64,000 bases of DNA from Mycobacterium sp. AZCC_0083 (GTDB taxonomy: Bacteria > Actinomycetota > Actinomycetes > Mycobacteriales > Mycobacteriaceae), in contig NZ_JACHGP010000020.1 in assembly GCF_014202335.1 (NCBI RefSeq), forward strand, positions 62,001 through 126,000, read 5' to 3'. The notes beneath the pieces were generated by a model. The model did not search any database. It had not been told where the DNA came from and saw nothing but the letters and a program-made list of their open reading frames with translations. Within the stretch, counting starts at the first letter, position 1; each line of letters begins with the position of its first letter. A program made the position numbers and the translations under genes. Positions 15,936 through 24,847 of the stretch are shown one piece after another.

Positions 15936-16637
15936 AGCACCCGGCCGAAGGCCTGCCGACATCGTGTGGGAGCGGCGACATACCAGCGCTGGCCAACTGT
16001 GATCAGCCAACTCCCGGAACGCGCGCAGAGCCGATAGGGGGCGCGTCGGCAAAATCCATGTCGACTAGGCGGGCTGGCCCGTTGAACTCGAATTAGGTTA
16101 TTTTGCTGATGATTTCGGCCATGTAATCGACTTCGGTGTGCCCGTCCCGGAAGTATCGATGTTCGACCGCGACTCGAAGATCAACACGAGACCGTCTTCT
16201 CTGGGGTCATGCTGCGACCCGCAGCGACGCTGTGCGGCGAGCTGACCCCTGGCCTTCCCGCCGTATTCCGAGCCGTCGACCAAACTCCACGAGGTGTACT
16301 GAGCGTGGCACTGAATTGACTTAAGCCGGTGCGTATCACGCGATGTCGACCACGCGATGCTCTGACTTCACGGGGGCTCGCACGCTCGCCGAGATCGGTG
16401 AGTGATCGGGCTGTCGGAGTCGCCTGAAGACTGAGCTCCGAACACCCAATTGCCGCTACCATCGCCCGGGCGGCCCGGTAACGGGTCGCAGACCCGTGTC
16501 GACGTGGTGTTCACCCTGAACACCTTCCGCTGCTGACCAGCGCCGCGGTGATCGCGTTCCTCGCCGCCGGTGCTTGCGTGACATCCGTTGTCCAAGTGCC
16601 GTTCTCGGGGATCTCGATGCGACTCCTCTGGGGGTGG
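15936..16637. other. gene-poor gap with decayed coding traces
   Basis: About 700 bases without an intact gene. On the minus strand, 16093-16188 reads as a convincing C-terminal tail (VDLRVAVEHRYFRDG, then HTEVDYMAEIIS) ending in TAA, but the frame is broken upstream by a stop at 16207-16209. A second protein-like stretch (IEIPENGTWTTDV) lies at about 16580-16616 without a normal start codon. These look like relics of deleted genes. I could not identify the families, and I see no RNA gene here. Confidence 0.45.
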
Positions 16638-18263
16638 TCAGCGCGTCGACAACAACCTGACCAGCCCTTGGCGGTCGACCTTGCCGGTGGGCAGCATCGG
16701 TAGCTCGGTCTCGGCGAGCACCGCGATGACGGTCGGCACTTTGAACCCGGACAGGTTGCGACGGGCGTGGGCAGCGACGGCATCGGTCGACAGCACTGCG
16801 CCCTGCGAGGGCACGACGGCGGCTCCGACCACCTCGCCGCGTACCGGATGGGGCAGGCCGACGACGAAGCTGTGCAACACCCCGGGCGTCGCATCCAAGA
16901 CGGCCTCGACCTCCGCCGGTGAGACGTTCGACCCCGCGGTTTTGATCAGACCGCTGGCGCGGCCGGTGAAGTGCAGATGCCCGGCGTCATCGAACCATCC
17001 ACGGTCCCCGGTCGAATACCAGCCGTCGGGACTGAACACCTCGTGGCGTTCCTGCTTGTAGATCCCGCTCATGAGGATCTGGCCCCGAACCTGGATCTCG
17101 CCATGTTGCCCGGGTGCCACCTCGAGACCGCTGGGGTCCACGATCCTGTGCTGCACCACCCCGGGCAGTGGTATCCCGAAGGAGCCGCGCCGCTCGGTCG
17201 GCAACGGATTGTCGGGCACCTCCACCATGGTGTGCGGGCCGCCCGTCTCGGTCATGCCGAGCAAGTTGGGTGTCAACTCGGGTTCGCTGGGCCGCCTTTC
17301 GGGCGGCAGCGCCTCAAACATGGTGCCGCCCCGCACGCTGGACAGATCGCGCTTGGCGAAGTCGGGGTGGTCGGCCATGGCCTGACTGGCCTGCGCCCAG
17401 CACGAGATGTAGGTCGCCCGCTCGCGCTCGAGCAGCGCCAGTGTGGCACCGGGTTCGAACACGTCCTGAGCGAGGACGGCCGCACCGGTTGAGAGTGCCT
17501 GCAGCACAACCATCGTCAGCCCGCCGACCCAGAAGAACGGCATCGGAGAATAGACGCGGTCGGTGGCGGTGACGCCGCGGTGGTGCGCCAAGATGTAGGC
17601 GTGGCGCACCAGGCTGCCGTGCGTGTGCGCGACGGATTTCGGAAGCGCCGTCGTCCCTGACGTGGTGACGAGCACGAGATCATCAGCCGACCGAACCTCC
17701 GCCTCAGCCGAACCTGCCAGGGGCACAACCGGTCCCGCAATGCCGGGCCACGGCGTGGCCCACGACCGGTCGCAGTCCGGCCACACGTGCACCCTGCGCA
17801 GATAGGGGACTTCGGGAACGGCGATCGCCGCGTCGCCGTCGGACAGACCGGGCACGGCATCGGCTAACCGGTCGAGGAGGTCGTGCCCGGCGATCGAGCG
17901 ACCCATCAGCAGCACCTGGGTGTCGGTGTGGCGGAGCAGCCGGGCGAGTTCGGCTCCCGGCGCGAAGGTCGACAGCGGGACGGTCAGCGCACCGATGCGC
18001 GCCGCGGCCAACCAGGAGATGATCCACTGGGCGCAGTTGGGGAACAGGATCCCGACCCGGGTTCCCTTGCCAACGCCGCTGGCCAACAGCGCATCGGCCA
18101 GCGCCAGTGACTGCGCATCGGCTTCGGCGAAGCTCAGCCGCTCGTCGTCGGTGACCAGGAATGCGCCGTCCGCCTGCGCGCGTCGCAGCGCCAGAAGGTC
18201 CGGGATGCTGCCGGGCAGCGCGTCGTGTGCCGGTTCGTACTCGGCGGACTGCGCCGCAGCCAT
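16638..18263 (-). CDS. AMP-dependent acyl-CoA synthetase/ligase
   Basis: A 541-residue ANL-family ligase. Motifs in order: LVTTSGTTALPKSVAHTH (phosphate loop), LGMTETGGPHT, STGDRGWFDDAGHLHFTGR, KTAGSNVSPAEVE and the C-terminal LPTGKVDRQGL with the catalytic lysine. The ATG at 18263 shares a base with the P450 stop, so the two genes are coupled. It activates an acid to its CoA ester. With the P450 just upstream, a plausible sequence is terminal hydroxylation/oxidation of a side chain followed by CoA activation. The substrate is unknown. Confidence 0.9.
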   Translation of the reverse strand: MAAAQSAEYEPAHDALPGSIPDLLALRRAQADGAFLVTDDERLSFAEADAQSLALADALLASGVGKGTRVGILFPNCAQWIISWLAAARIGALTVPLSTFAPGAELARLLRHTDTQVLLMGRSIAGHDLLDRLADAVPGLSDGDAAIAVPEVPYLRRVHVWPDCDRSWATPWPGIAGPVVPLAGSAEAEVRSADDLVLVTTSGTTALPKSVAHTHGSLVRHAYILAHHRGVTATDRVYSPMPFFWVGGLTMVVLQALSTGAAVLAQDVFEPGATLALLERERATYISCWAQASQAMADHPDFAKRDLSSVRGGTMFEALPPERRPSEPELTPNLLGMTETGGPHTMVEVPDNPLPTERRGSFGIPLPGVVQHRIVDPSGLEVAPGQHGEIQVRGQILMSGIYKQERHEVFSPDGWYSTGDRGWFDDAGHLHFTGRASGLIKTAGSNVSPAEVEAVLDATPGVLHSFVVGLPHPVRGEVVGAAVVPSQGAVLSTDAVAAHARRNLSGFKVPTVIAVLAETELPMLPTGKVDRQGLVRLLSTR

Positions 18264-19507
18264 CAACGCACGTGCACCGGGATATGGGAGTAACCCGCCA
18301 CGTTGGACATCGTGACTCGTTGCAGGCCTTCGGTATCGACGTCGAACCGTGGCCAACATTCGCGCAGCTGCTGCAGCGCGACGCGGGTCTCCAGGCGGGC
18401 CAGCCAGGAGCCCAGGCAGCTGTGCGCGCCGTACCCGAAGGCCAGCGTGGTGGCGCCGCCCCGCTTGATGTCGAACACGTCCGGTCGGTCGTAGGCCCGC
18501 GGGTCGCGGGTCGCGGCGCCGGTGACCAGCAGGGTCGGCGACCCTGCTGGGATCGTGCCGCCGTCGAATGTGACATCGCGGGTGGTGAACCGGCCCTGGT
18601 ACTGCGACGGCGGGTTGAGGCGCAGCATCTCCTCGATCGCGCCAGGGATCAGTCCGGGGTCCGCCAGCACCAGCTCCCACTGGTCGGGATTGTGGTGAAA
18701 GGCCATGACGCCGTTGCCCATCAGCTTGGTGACCGTTTCACTGCCTGCCGCGGCAATCAGCACCGAGAACGTGGCGATGTCTTCGTCGGTGAGCCGGTGC
18801 GTCACCCCGGTTTCGTCCTCATAGGTAGCGGTCACCAGCCGGCTGATGATCAGGTCGTCGGGCTTGCGCCTCTTCTCCCGCGCCAGGTCCAGGAAGTACT
18901 CGCCCATCGCCATCGACGCCGCCACGCCGCTCTCGGTGGCGAACGGGTTGTTCTCCTCGCGGTGCAGGAACCCGTCTGTCCACAGCCGGATCTGCTGGCG
19001 TTCCCCGGCCGGCACGCCCAGCATCGAGGAGATGATCTCGACCGGGAACAGCGCCGCGAAGTCGGCCACCAGGTCGAAGTGGTCCCTGCCTGCCAGCGCC
19101 TGGACATGCGAGGTGACGATGTCGGTCACCAACGGCTCGAGGTTGGCGATCGCGGCCTTGGTGAACACCTGGCGTACCAGCTTGCGCAGCCGCTCGTGTT
19201 CGGGCGGATCCATCAGAATCAACATCTTGAGTTCGTCGAACCTGTGCCGCATCGACAGTGCGTCCAGGGTGACGCCGTAAGCGCTGCTGAAGCTCTCCCA
19301 GTCGCGGAGCGCTGCAACGACATCCGCGTTGCGGGTCAGGGCATAGAAATCCCACCGGTCGCTGTAGTAGACCGGAGCCTCGTCACGCATCCAGCGATAG
19401 GTGTCGTACGGATCGTCGAAGAAGCTGTCGGAGTACGGGTTGAACTCCATGGGGGAGCCGTCGTCGCGTGCTTCGGTGGCTGATGGCGCACCCTGATCAG
19501 TCGACAT
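18263..19507 (-). CDS. cytochrome P450
   Basis: A 414-residue soluble bacterial P450. The I-helix oxygen-activation motif is AGSET (residues 254-258), the K-helix ExxR is E293-MLR296, and the heme loop FGYGAHSCLG carries the thiolate Cys364. It needs an external ferredoxin and reductase; a 3Fe-4S ferredoxin gene lies 12 kb away at 31704. The gene is sandwiched between an amidohydrolase (one-base gap) and a CoA ligase (overlap), so it probably oxygenates an intermediate of the same pathway. I cannot assign a CYP family with confidence; sterol- and fatty-acid-oxidising mycobacterial P450s share these features. Confidence 0.92.
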   Translation of the reverse strand: MSTDQGAPSATEARDDGSPMEFNPYSDSFFDDPYDTYRWMRDEAPVYYSDRWDFYALTRNADVVAALRDWESFSSAYGVTLDALSMRHRFDELKMLILMDPPEHERLRKLVRQVFTKAAIANLEPLVTDIVTSHVQALAGRDHFDLVADFAALFPVEIISSMLGVPAGERQQIRLWTDGFLHREENNPFATESGVAASMAMGEYFLDLAREKRRKPDDLIISRLVTATYEDETGVTHRLTDEDIATFSVLIAAAGSETVTKLMGNGVMAFHHNPDQWELVLADPGLIPGAIEEMLRLNPPSQYQGRFTTRDVTFDGGTIPAGSPTLLVTGAATRDPRAYDRPDVFDIKRGGATTLAFGYGAHSCLGSWLARLETRVALQQLRECWPRFDVDTEGLQRVTMSNVAGYSHIPVHVR

Positions 19508-19508
19508 C

Positions 19509-20693
19509 TCAGGCGTCGACCCGCATCATGGTCGCCAGCGTGCCGCCCATCACCATGGCGATCTCGTCGTCGCTCAACTCGGGGTGGTGCTCGGCGTAGC
19601 TGAGCGGGTCGGCGAGGCCTTCGGGGTGGGGATAGTCCGAGCCGAAGAAGAGGTGGTCCATCGGCACTAGCTTGGCGAGCTCGGCCACGTTCTCCTCCCA
19701 GAAGGGATTGAAGTAGATGCACCGTCGGACCGACTCCAACGGGTGCTCGCCGTAGAGCTGCGGCATTTTCTTGTAGGTATCGCTGAGATTGTCGAAAAGC
19801 CGTGGAAGCCAACTAGTTCCGTTCTCGACCATCGCGATGCGAAGCTCAGGGAAGCGCGTCAGCACGCCGTGGCAGGCGAGGGCCGCCACCGCGTCCTCGG
19901 CTGGGTTGCGGGCCAGGGTGTAGTACGACCGGAACGGTGTGGGCTGGAAGGGCTTGAACTCCCCGGCGCCCTCCCAATCGTTGGCGTAACGGGAGTAGCC
20001 GCTATCCGAGGCGTGCATGACCACGAGCACGCCGGTCTCGACGATCCGCTTCCAGAACGGATCGAACTCGGGAAGGGCAAACGAGCGCGGACCGTGCAGC
20101 CCCGGGACGGGTGCGGGACGGATGAGGATCGCCCGGGCGCCATGCTCGACGGCCCAATCCAGTTCCTCGATCGCCTTCTCGACGATTGGCAGGGTGATGA
20201 TCGGCGTGGTGAAGATGCGGCCCCGATAATCGAAGCTCCAGGTCTCGTCCAGCCACTGGTTGAGGGCGTGGATGATCGTGTGCGTCGCCTCTGGCTGCGC
20301 GCGGAACCGCTCCTCCACCAGGCTGGCCAACGTCGGGTACATCATCGACATGTCGATGCCCTGCTCATCGAGCAGCGCCAAACGGGGCGCCGGTTCACGA
20401 AACGCGTCGGTCGACTCGATCGCCTTGCCCATTATCTCGCGTTGCGTCTTGCCTTGTGGGTTGCCGTTGCGGAAGTAGTCCTCCTGCGCGCCGGGTGCGG
20501 CGACCCTGTCAAAGGTGGGGTTGGGGATGTAGTCGCTGATCTGCCCCAAGGTGGCGATTTTCGTGCGCCCGTCGACCTCGACGTACCGGATTGCGCCGTG
20601 ATACTCCGGCGGCAGAAATTTCGTCAGCGCATCGCGGGTCTCGTACATGTGATTGTCGCCGTCGAAGACCGGAAATCCCAATCTTTGCGTCAT
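19509..20693 (-). CDS. amidohydrolase family 2 metal-dependent hydrolase
   Basis: A 394-residue protein of the amidohydrolase-2 (ACMSD-like) group. ATG 20693 is chosen for the strong AGGAGGAG ribosome-binding site directly upstream. It begins with FDGDNHMYE, the usual N-terminal acidic/His segment of this subgroup, and has a conserved histidine in LVVMHASDSG and a metal-ligand aspartate in FFGSDYPHPEGL. Members decarboxylate or hydrolyse ring-cleavage products. It is the first gene of a leftward operon with a P450 and a CoA ligase. A second member of the same subgroup lies at 32034-33161. Confidence 0.85.
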   Translation of the reverse strand: MTQRLGFPVFDGDNHMYETRDALTKFLPPEYHGAIRYVEVDGRTKIATLGQISDYIPNPTFDRVAAPGAQEDYFRNGNPQGKTQREIMGKAIESTDAFREPAPRLALLDEQGIDMSMMYPTLASLVEERFRAQPEATHTIIHALNQWLDETWSFDYRGRIFTTPIITLPIVEKAIEELDWAVEHGARAILIRPAPVPGLHGPRSFALPEFDPFWKRIVETGVLVVMHASDSGYSRYANDWEGAGEFKPFQPTPFRSYYTLARNPAEDAVAALACHGVLTRFPELRIAMVENGTSWLPRLFDNLSDTYKKMPQLYGEHPLESVRRCIYFNPFWEENVAELAKLVPMDHLFFGSDYPHPEGLADPLSYAEHHPELSDDEIAMVMGGTLATMMRVDA

Positions 20694-20719
20694 CGAACTC
20701 CTCCTGGTGCTTTGCCGCG

Positions 20720-20734
20720 TCTGCACCTCGTGCA
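20720..20734. promoter_or_regulatory. inverted repeat upstream of amidohydrolase
   Basis: CTGCAC-CTC-GTGCAG is a perfect 15-bp palindrome 27 bases upstream of the amidohydrolase start, in the 229-base divergent region before the acyl-CoA dehydrogenase at 20923. It is a possible operator or 5' UTR hairpin. A weaker repeat at 20798-20818 resembles the site at 24756. Confidence 0.35.
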
Positions 20735-20922
20735 GCCTGTGCCTGGTTCTGCAGTACGGTATTACGTGTGCGTGCAACTCTAACATTAGGTGCTTTAAAA
20801 GAGGATATGCGTTTACTTTGAAGCGCTGAAGCTCTCCGCGCATCGGTAATGTTGCTCTGCGACGGCCGCACGGCGTCGTCGCGCCCCAAGGCTCACGGTT
20901 CGGATACGAGGAGAAATTGCAA

Positions 20923-21948
20923 ATGGATCTGCGCCTGGCCGAGGAGCAACGGGCGGTCCGGGCCACTTTTGCGGCGCTGTTCCGCAAGGAGGCCACCCCG
21001 GATCGCGTCCGGATCGCCGAATCGTCCGGCCTCGATCAGCAGCTGTGGCGGCGCTACGCCGACACCGGGGCGCTGGGGATCGGTGTGCCGACGGCCTGCG
21101 GAGGCGAAGGCGGCGGCTTGTTGGAGCTGGCCTTGATCGCTGAGGAGGCAGGCCGCCGCATTGCACCGATTCCGGTCGTGGAAACCGCGGCCGCCGCTCG
21201 ACTGCTGGGCCGCCTTGGCGAAAAGGAGCTGCTGGGTCCGATCGTGAACGGCTCGACGATCGTGTCGTTGGCAACGGCGCCAGGACCGGTGGGTCGCCAG
21301 CTGCTGGTCGACGGGGCGATTGCCGACGCCGTGCTCGTCTTCGACGGAGGATCCCTTCATTACGTGGTCCGGCCTGACGGTGCGTCAAGGACACCGCGAC
21401 GCAATTTGGGCGGGTTGGCTCTGGGCCGCTGGGATGAGCGTTGCTCGAGCTCCGAACTCGCCGACGGTGACGAGGCACAAAGGGTATTCGCTGCGGCTCT
21501 GGACGATGTCCGGGTGCTGCGGGCTGCGGCGCTGCACGGGTTGGCAAGCCAGGCCGTGCAGATCGGGACGAGTTACGCGTCCGTGCGCGAGGCGTTCGGC
21601 CAGCCGATCGGCATGTACCAGGCCGTTGCCCATCCCTTCGCCGATGCGGTGGCCGCCCTCGACGGTGTCCAATTATTGGTCGACAAAGCCTGTTGGACCT
21701 TGGAGTCCGCGCACGTCGACGGCCCCGTGTTGGCCGCGATGGCCTTCGTGTTCGCCGCCCAGACCGCCCATCAGACTGCCCAACACTGCCTGCACGTCCA
21801 CGGCGGCTACGGCTTCATGGAGGAGTACGACATCCAGCTCTATTACCGGCGGGCCAAGGCATGGGCGACAGCATTCGCCGACCCGCACCGCGAGCTACTC
21901 ACCGTCGCCGATCGACGATTCGGGCCCGTCCCAGCCGAGGGCACATAA
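20923..21948 (+). CDS. acyl-CoA dehydrogenase (pair 2, smaller subunit)
   Basis: A 341-residue acyl-CoA dehydrogenase-like protein. ATG 20923 follows a GAGGAGA ribosome-binding site. It retains the core (YASVREAFGQPIGMYQAVAH) and HCLHVHGGYGFMEEYDIQLY near the C-terminus, but is short by about 40 residues. The next gene, three bases downstream, encodes a full-length dehydrogenase, repeating the unequal pair at 4185-6295. Such pairs in mycobacterial sterol catabolism form heterotetramers, so this is probably one subunit of an enzyme for a large CoA ester. It is divergent from the amidohydrolase/P450/ligase operon. Confidence 0.88.
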   Translation: MDLRLAEEQRAVRATFAALFRKEATPDRVRIAESSGLDQQLWRRYADTGALGIGVPTACGGEGGGLLELALIAEEAGRRIAPIPVVETAAAARLLGRLGEKELLGPIVNGSTIVSLATAPGPVGRQLLVDGAIADAVLVFDGGSLHYVVRPDGASRTPRRNLGGLALGRWDERCSSSELADGDEAQRVFAAALDDVRVLRAAALHGLASQAVQIGTSYASVREAFGQPIGMYQAVAHPFADAVAALDGVQLLVDKACWTLESAHVDGPVLAAMAFVFAAQTAHQTAQHCLHVHGGYGFMEEYDIQLYYRRAKAWATAFADPHRELLTVADRRFGPVPAEGT

Positions 21949-21951
21949 CAG

Positions 21952-23118
21952 ATGGACTTCACCGAACCTGCCAACTGGACCGAAATCCGTCGTCAAGCGG
22001 AGGCGTTCGTCGCCGAGCACGTCATCCGGGAGATGATCGAGGATGAGCGCCGCACCGGCGACGGCGTGAACCGCGACCTGACCAAGAAGCTGGGGGAACG
22101 CGGCTGGGTCGCGTCGATGTGGCCCGCCGAGGAGGGTGGCGCCGGGTTGGACCATTTCGAGGCGTCGGTGTTGTTGACCACCCTGCGCAAGGGCGGCGTT
22201 CCGACGGCCGGACCCGGTACCACCATGTTGCCCGCCAACGCGATCCGGGCGGCCGGCTCGGAGGAACTGAAATCCCGGGTCCTGCCCGGGGTGGCGGCAG
22301 GTGAGACCCTGATCTGTCTGGGTTACACCGAGCCCGCGGGTGGATCCGATGTCTTCGCTTGCGCCACCCGGTCGCAACGCGACGGCGACGACTGGATCGT
22401 CAACGGGCAGAAGATCTTCACCACCTTCGCGCACCGGGCCGACTACTGCTTCCTGTTGACTCGCTCCCAGCCGGAGTCGGTGGGGACCCGCGGTCTGACC
22501 ATGCTGCTGGTGCCGCTGGACTCGCCCGGCATCGAAATCCAGGCCGTGCGCACGATGGGCCACGAGCGCACCAACATCGTGTTCTACAACGACGTCCGGG
22601 TCGCCGACGCCAACCGCATCGGAGAGGCTCACCAGGGTTTCGCCGTAATGCGCGCGGCCCTAGAGGCCGAACAGAACGTCGCACCGGGTTCGAGAACCAG
22701 CTGGATCGCCGCGGACGCCGTCGAGTACGCCCGCCAGCACCGCGCCCCCGGAGGCGGCGAGCTGATCAACGACCCGCTGGTGCGCCAGCGGCTGGCACAG
22801 ATGGCGATCGAGGCCGAGGTCGCCGACCTGCTCGACCTGCGCGTCGCCTTCCTCGACGCCGAAGGCGACAAGCCCGGACCTGTGTCGGCCCTATTCGGTC
22901 CGGAGAGCTACGTGCGCGCATCGGCTGCGGCGATCGACATCGCAGGCACCCTGGGAATGCTGGACTGGACCGATCCGGAAAGCCCACTGGACGGCAGCCT
23001 GGACGGGCACTATCGCAGCGCCGTCGCCACGACGATCTACGGCGGATCCAGTGAGGTGCTGCGCAGCCTCATCGTGGAGAACCGGCTCGGCTTACCCCGC
23101 AGTCGTCCTCGACGGTGA
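21952..23118 (+). CDS. acyl-CoA dehydrogenase (pair 2, larger subunit)
   Basis: A 388-residue acyl-CoA dehydrogenase. CLGYTEPAGGSDVFACATR and DWIVNGQKIFTT cover the flavin and substrate region, and TTIYGGSSEVLRSLI is the C-terminal FAD-contact motif. The length is normal. It starts three bases after the shorter partner and ends at 23118 immediately against the convergent SDR stop at 23119, with no room for a separate terminator. Expected reaction: alpha-beta desaturation of an acyl-CoA using FAD, electrons going to ETF. The likely partner is the preceding protein. Confidence 0.9.
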   Translation: MDFTEPANWTEIRRQAEAFVAEHVIREMIEDERRTGDGVNRDLTKKLGERGWVASMWPAEEGGAGLDHFEASVLLTTLRKGGVPTAGPGTTMLPANAIRAAGSEELKSRVLPGVAAGETLICLGYTEPAGGSDVFACATRSQRDGDDWIVNGQKIFTTFAHRADYCFLLTRSQPESVGTRGLTMLLVPLDSPGIEIQAVRTMGHERTNIVFYNDVRVADANRIGEAHQGFAVMRAALEAEQNVAPGSRTSWIAADAVEYARQHRAPGGGELINDPLVRQRLAQMAIEAEVADLLDLRVAFLDAEGDKPGPVSALFGPESYVRASAAAIDIAGTLGMLDWTDPESPLDGSLDGHYRSAVATTIYGGSSEVLRSLIVENRLGLPRSRPRR

Positions 23119-23913
23119 TCACAGAAAGTCACTGCCACCATCGACGTTGAGGTGCGCACCGGTCATGTAGCCGTTGGTGCGCGAGGCGCAGAATGCGATG
23201 ACGGCCGCCACCTCGTGGGGCAGGCCGAAGCGTCCTAGATCGACCGCCATGCCGTGGCGGCGGCCCAGCAGCTCGTAGGCGCCGACAGAGTCGTCCATCG
23301 CGATCTCGGTGGCGGCAAGCATTGGTCGCGCCCAGTCGGTGAGTATCGGGCCCGGAGCAACCGCGTTGACCAGGATGCCGTCGGGCGCCAAGGAGCGGGC
23401 GAGGTTCTTCGTGACGCTGAGCAGGGCGCTCTTCGCCGCCGTATAGCTCACCAACGACGGCGACTGGTGCTGGACCGACATCGCCGTCACGTTCACTACG
23501 CGCGCCCAGTCCGCCGCCCGCAGCACGGGCAACGCCGCCCGTACACAGCGCACGGCTGACATCACCCCCTGGTCGAACGCCGTCGACCACGCCTCGTCGT
23601 CGAGGTCCTCGAAGCGCCCCGCACCGAACGGCCCGGCGGCATTGATCAGCACGTTGAGGTCGCCCCATCGGTTCCGGACGGTTTCGAAGACGGCAGCGAC
23701 CTCGGACTCCGACGCCAGGTCCGCCGGTAGCACGAGTACTTCGGGACTACCGGCGGCCGCGACGGCGGCGGCGGTCTCCTCCAGTCGGGTCTGGTCCCTG
23801 CCGATCAGACCGACCCGGCAGCCGTCGCCCGCCAGCTGCACGGCGGTCGCCAGTCCGATGCCGCGGGTACCGCCCGCGACCACTGCCTTCGCGTCGGCGA
23901 ATCCGAGATCCAC
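23119..23913 (-). CDS. short-chain dehydrogenase/reductase
   Basis: A 264-residue SDR with GGTRGIGLATAV, NAAG, NVTAMSVQ around the catalytic serine position, and YTAAKSA. The start is GTG 23913. The serine usually found in this stretch appears as Ser in MSVQHQS, so alignment is needed to confirm it. Its stop abuts the convergent dehydrogenase stop. The next upstream gene on this strand is another SDR 11 bases away, so they form a two-gene unit. Probable role: hydroxyl/ketone interconversion on a pathway intermediate. Confidence 0.86.
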   Translation of the reverse strand: MDLGFADAKAVVAGGTRGIGLATAVQLAGDGCRVGLIGRDQTRLEETAAAVAAAGSPEVLVLPADLASESEVAAVFETVRNRWGDLNVLINAAGPFGAGRFEDLDDEAWSTAFDQGVMSAVRCVRAALPVLRAADWARVVNVTAMSVQHQSPSLVSYTAAKSALLSVTKNLARSLAPDGILVNAVAPGPILTDWARPMLAATEIAMDDSVGAYELLGRRHGMAVDLGRFGLPHEVAAVIAFCASRTNGYMTGAHLNVDGGSDFL

Positions 23914-23924
23914 TAGGGGTGCCG

Positions 23925-24689
23925 CTACTTCGGGGCGAACCGCTGGCCGGCGTCGAGGCGGATCGCGCTGCCGTTGAGCATTTGATTCTCGATGATGGCC
24001 ACCGCGAGGGCGGCGTATTCGCCGGGGCGGCCCATCCGGCGGGGGAAGGCCGCGTCGCGTGTCAGTTCACCGGCCATCTGCTCGGGAATCCGCGAGGTGA
24101 TTCCCGTCGCGAACAGGCTCGGCGCGATGGCGGTGACGCGGATGCCAAGGCTGCCGAGGTCACGCGCCATGGTGAGGGTCATCCCGGCGATCCCGGCCTT
24201 GGCGGCGGTATAGGCGACCTGGCCGATCTGGCCTTCGAATGCCGCGATCGAGGAGGTGTTGACGATGATGCCGCGTTCGGCGTCGTCCGGCTCGTTTCGA
24301 CTCATGTGCGCGGCCTGCAGCCGGTTCAGATTGAAGGTGGCGATCAGATTGAGCTCGATTACCGACCGGAAGGCGTCCAGGGAGTGGGGTCCCGTCTTGG
24401 ACAGCGTGCGCTGGGAGACGCCGCCCCCGGCGGTGTTGACTGCGATGTGCAGGGCACCCAGGTCGTCGACAGCCGCTTGCAGCGCCGCCTCGACGCCGTC
24501 GCTGTCGGTCACATTGCACGGATGAAACGACGATCCGTCGCCGAGTTCCTCGGCCACGGCGGCTCCCTCCGATGTCGGCAGGTCGAGTACGGCGACTCGC
24601 GCACCCCGTTCCGCCAACCGTTCCGCGGTTGCCCGCCCCATGCCGGAGGCGCCTCCGACGACCACCGCGGCACTGCCTTTGACCTTCAC
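23925..24689 (-). CDS. short-chain dehydrogenase/reductase
   Basis: A 254-residue SDR with VVVGGASGMGRATAERLAE, NTAGGG, NTSSIAAFEG and YTAAKAG. The start is uncertain: GTG 24689 gives the usual SDR N-terminus and has GAAGG five bases upstream, while GTG 24701 and TTG 24719 are also in frame. The IAAFEGQ segment is typical of 3-hydroxyacyl-CoA dehydrogenases of the HSD10-like group, so beta-oxidation step 3 is plausible. It is divergent from the DUF35-Ltp fusion gene, and an inverted repeat lies between them. Confidence 0.84.
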   Translation of the reverse strand: MKVKGSAAVVVGGASGMGRATAERLAERGARVAVLDLPTSEGAAVAEELGDGSSFHPCNVTDSDGVEAALQAAVDDLGALHIAVNTAGGGVSQRTLSKTGPHSLDAFRSVIELNLIATFNLNRLQAAHMSRNEPDDAERGIIVNTSSIAAFEGQIGQVAYTAAKAGIAGMTLTMARDLGSLGIRVTAIAPSLFATGITSRIPEQMAGELTRDAAFPRRMGRPGEYAALAVAIIENQMLNGSAIRLDAGQRFAPK

Positions 24690-24755
24690 GTGAACCTTCA
24701 CCCCTGTCTGCTGTGACAACTGATTGTCCCTCTACGAGGTCGTTACTGTACATAT

Positions 24756-24776
24756 AAGTAGAATCATCCTCTACTT
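24756..24776. promoter_or_regulatory. operator candidate (inverted repeat)
   Basis: AAGTAGA-ATCATCC-TCTACTT: perfect 7-bp arms with a 7-base spacer, between the divergent SDR operon and the DUF35-Ltp gene (start 24848). A weaker relative is at 20798-20818, where the right arm plus flank (TTTACTTTGA) nearly matches TCTACTTTGA here. A common regulator of regions C and D is possible. Confidence 0.5.
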
Positions 24777-24847
24777 TGACGCCAGACAACATATTCGTCG
24801 TCTGCTACGGTGCGTGCGAGAAGTTCGTCGGCTTGACCGGAGGTGTG

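Noticed and set aside
18264..18680. N-terminal extension of the CoA ligase into the P450 gene
   Set aside because: The extension is Arg/Pro-rich and out of frame with the P450; ATG 18263 gives the normal family N-terminus.
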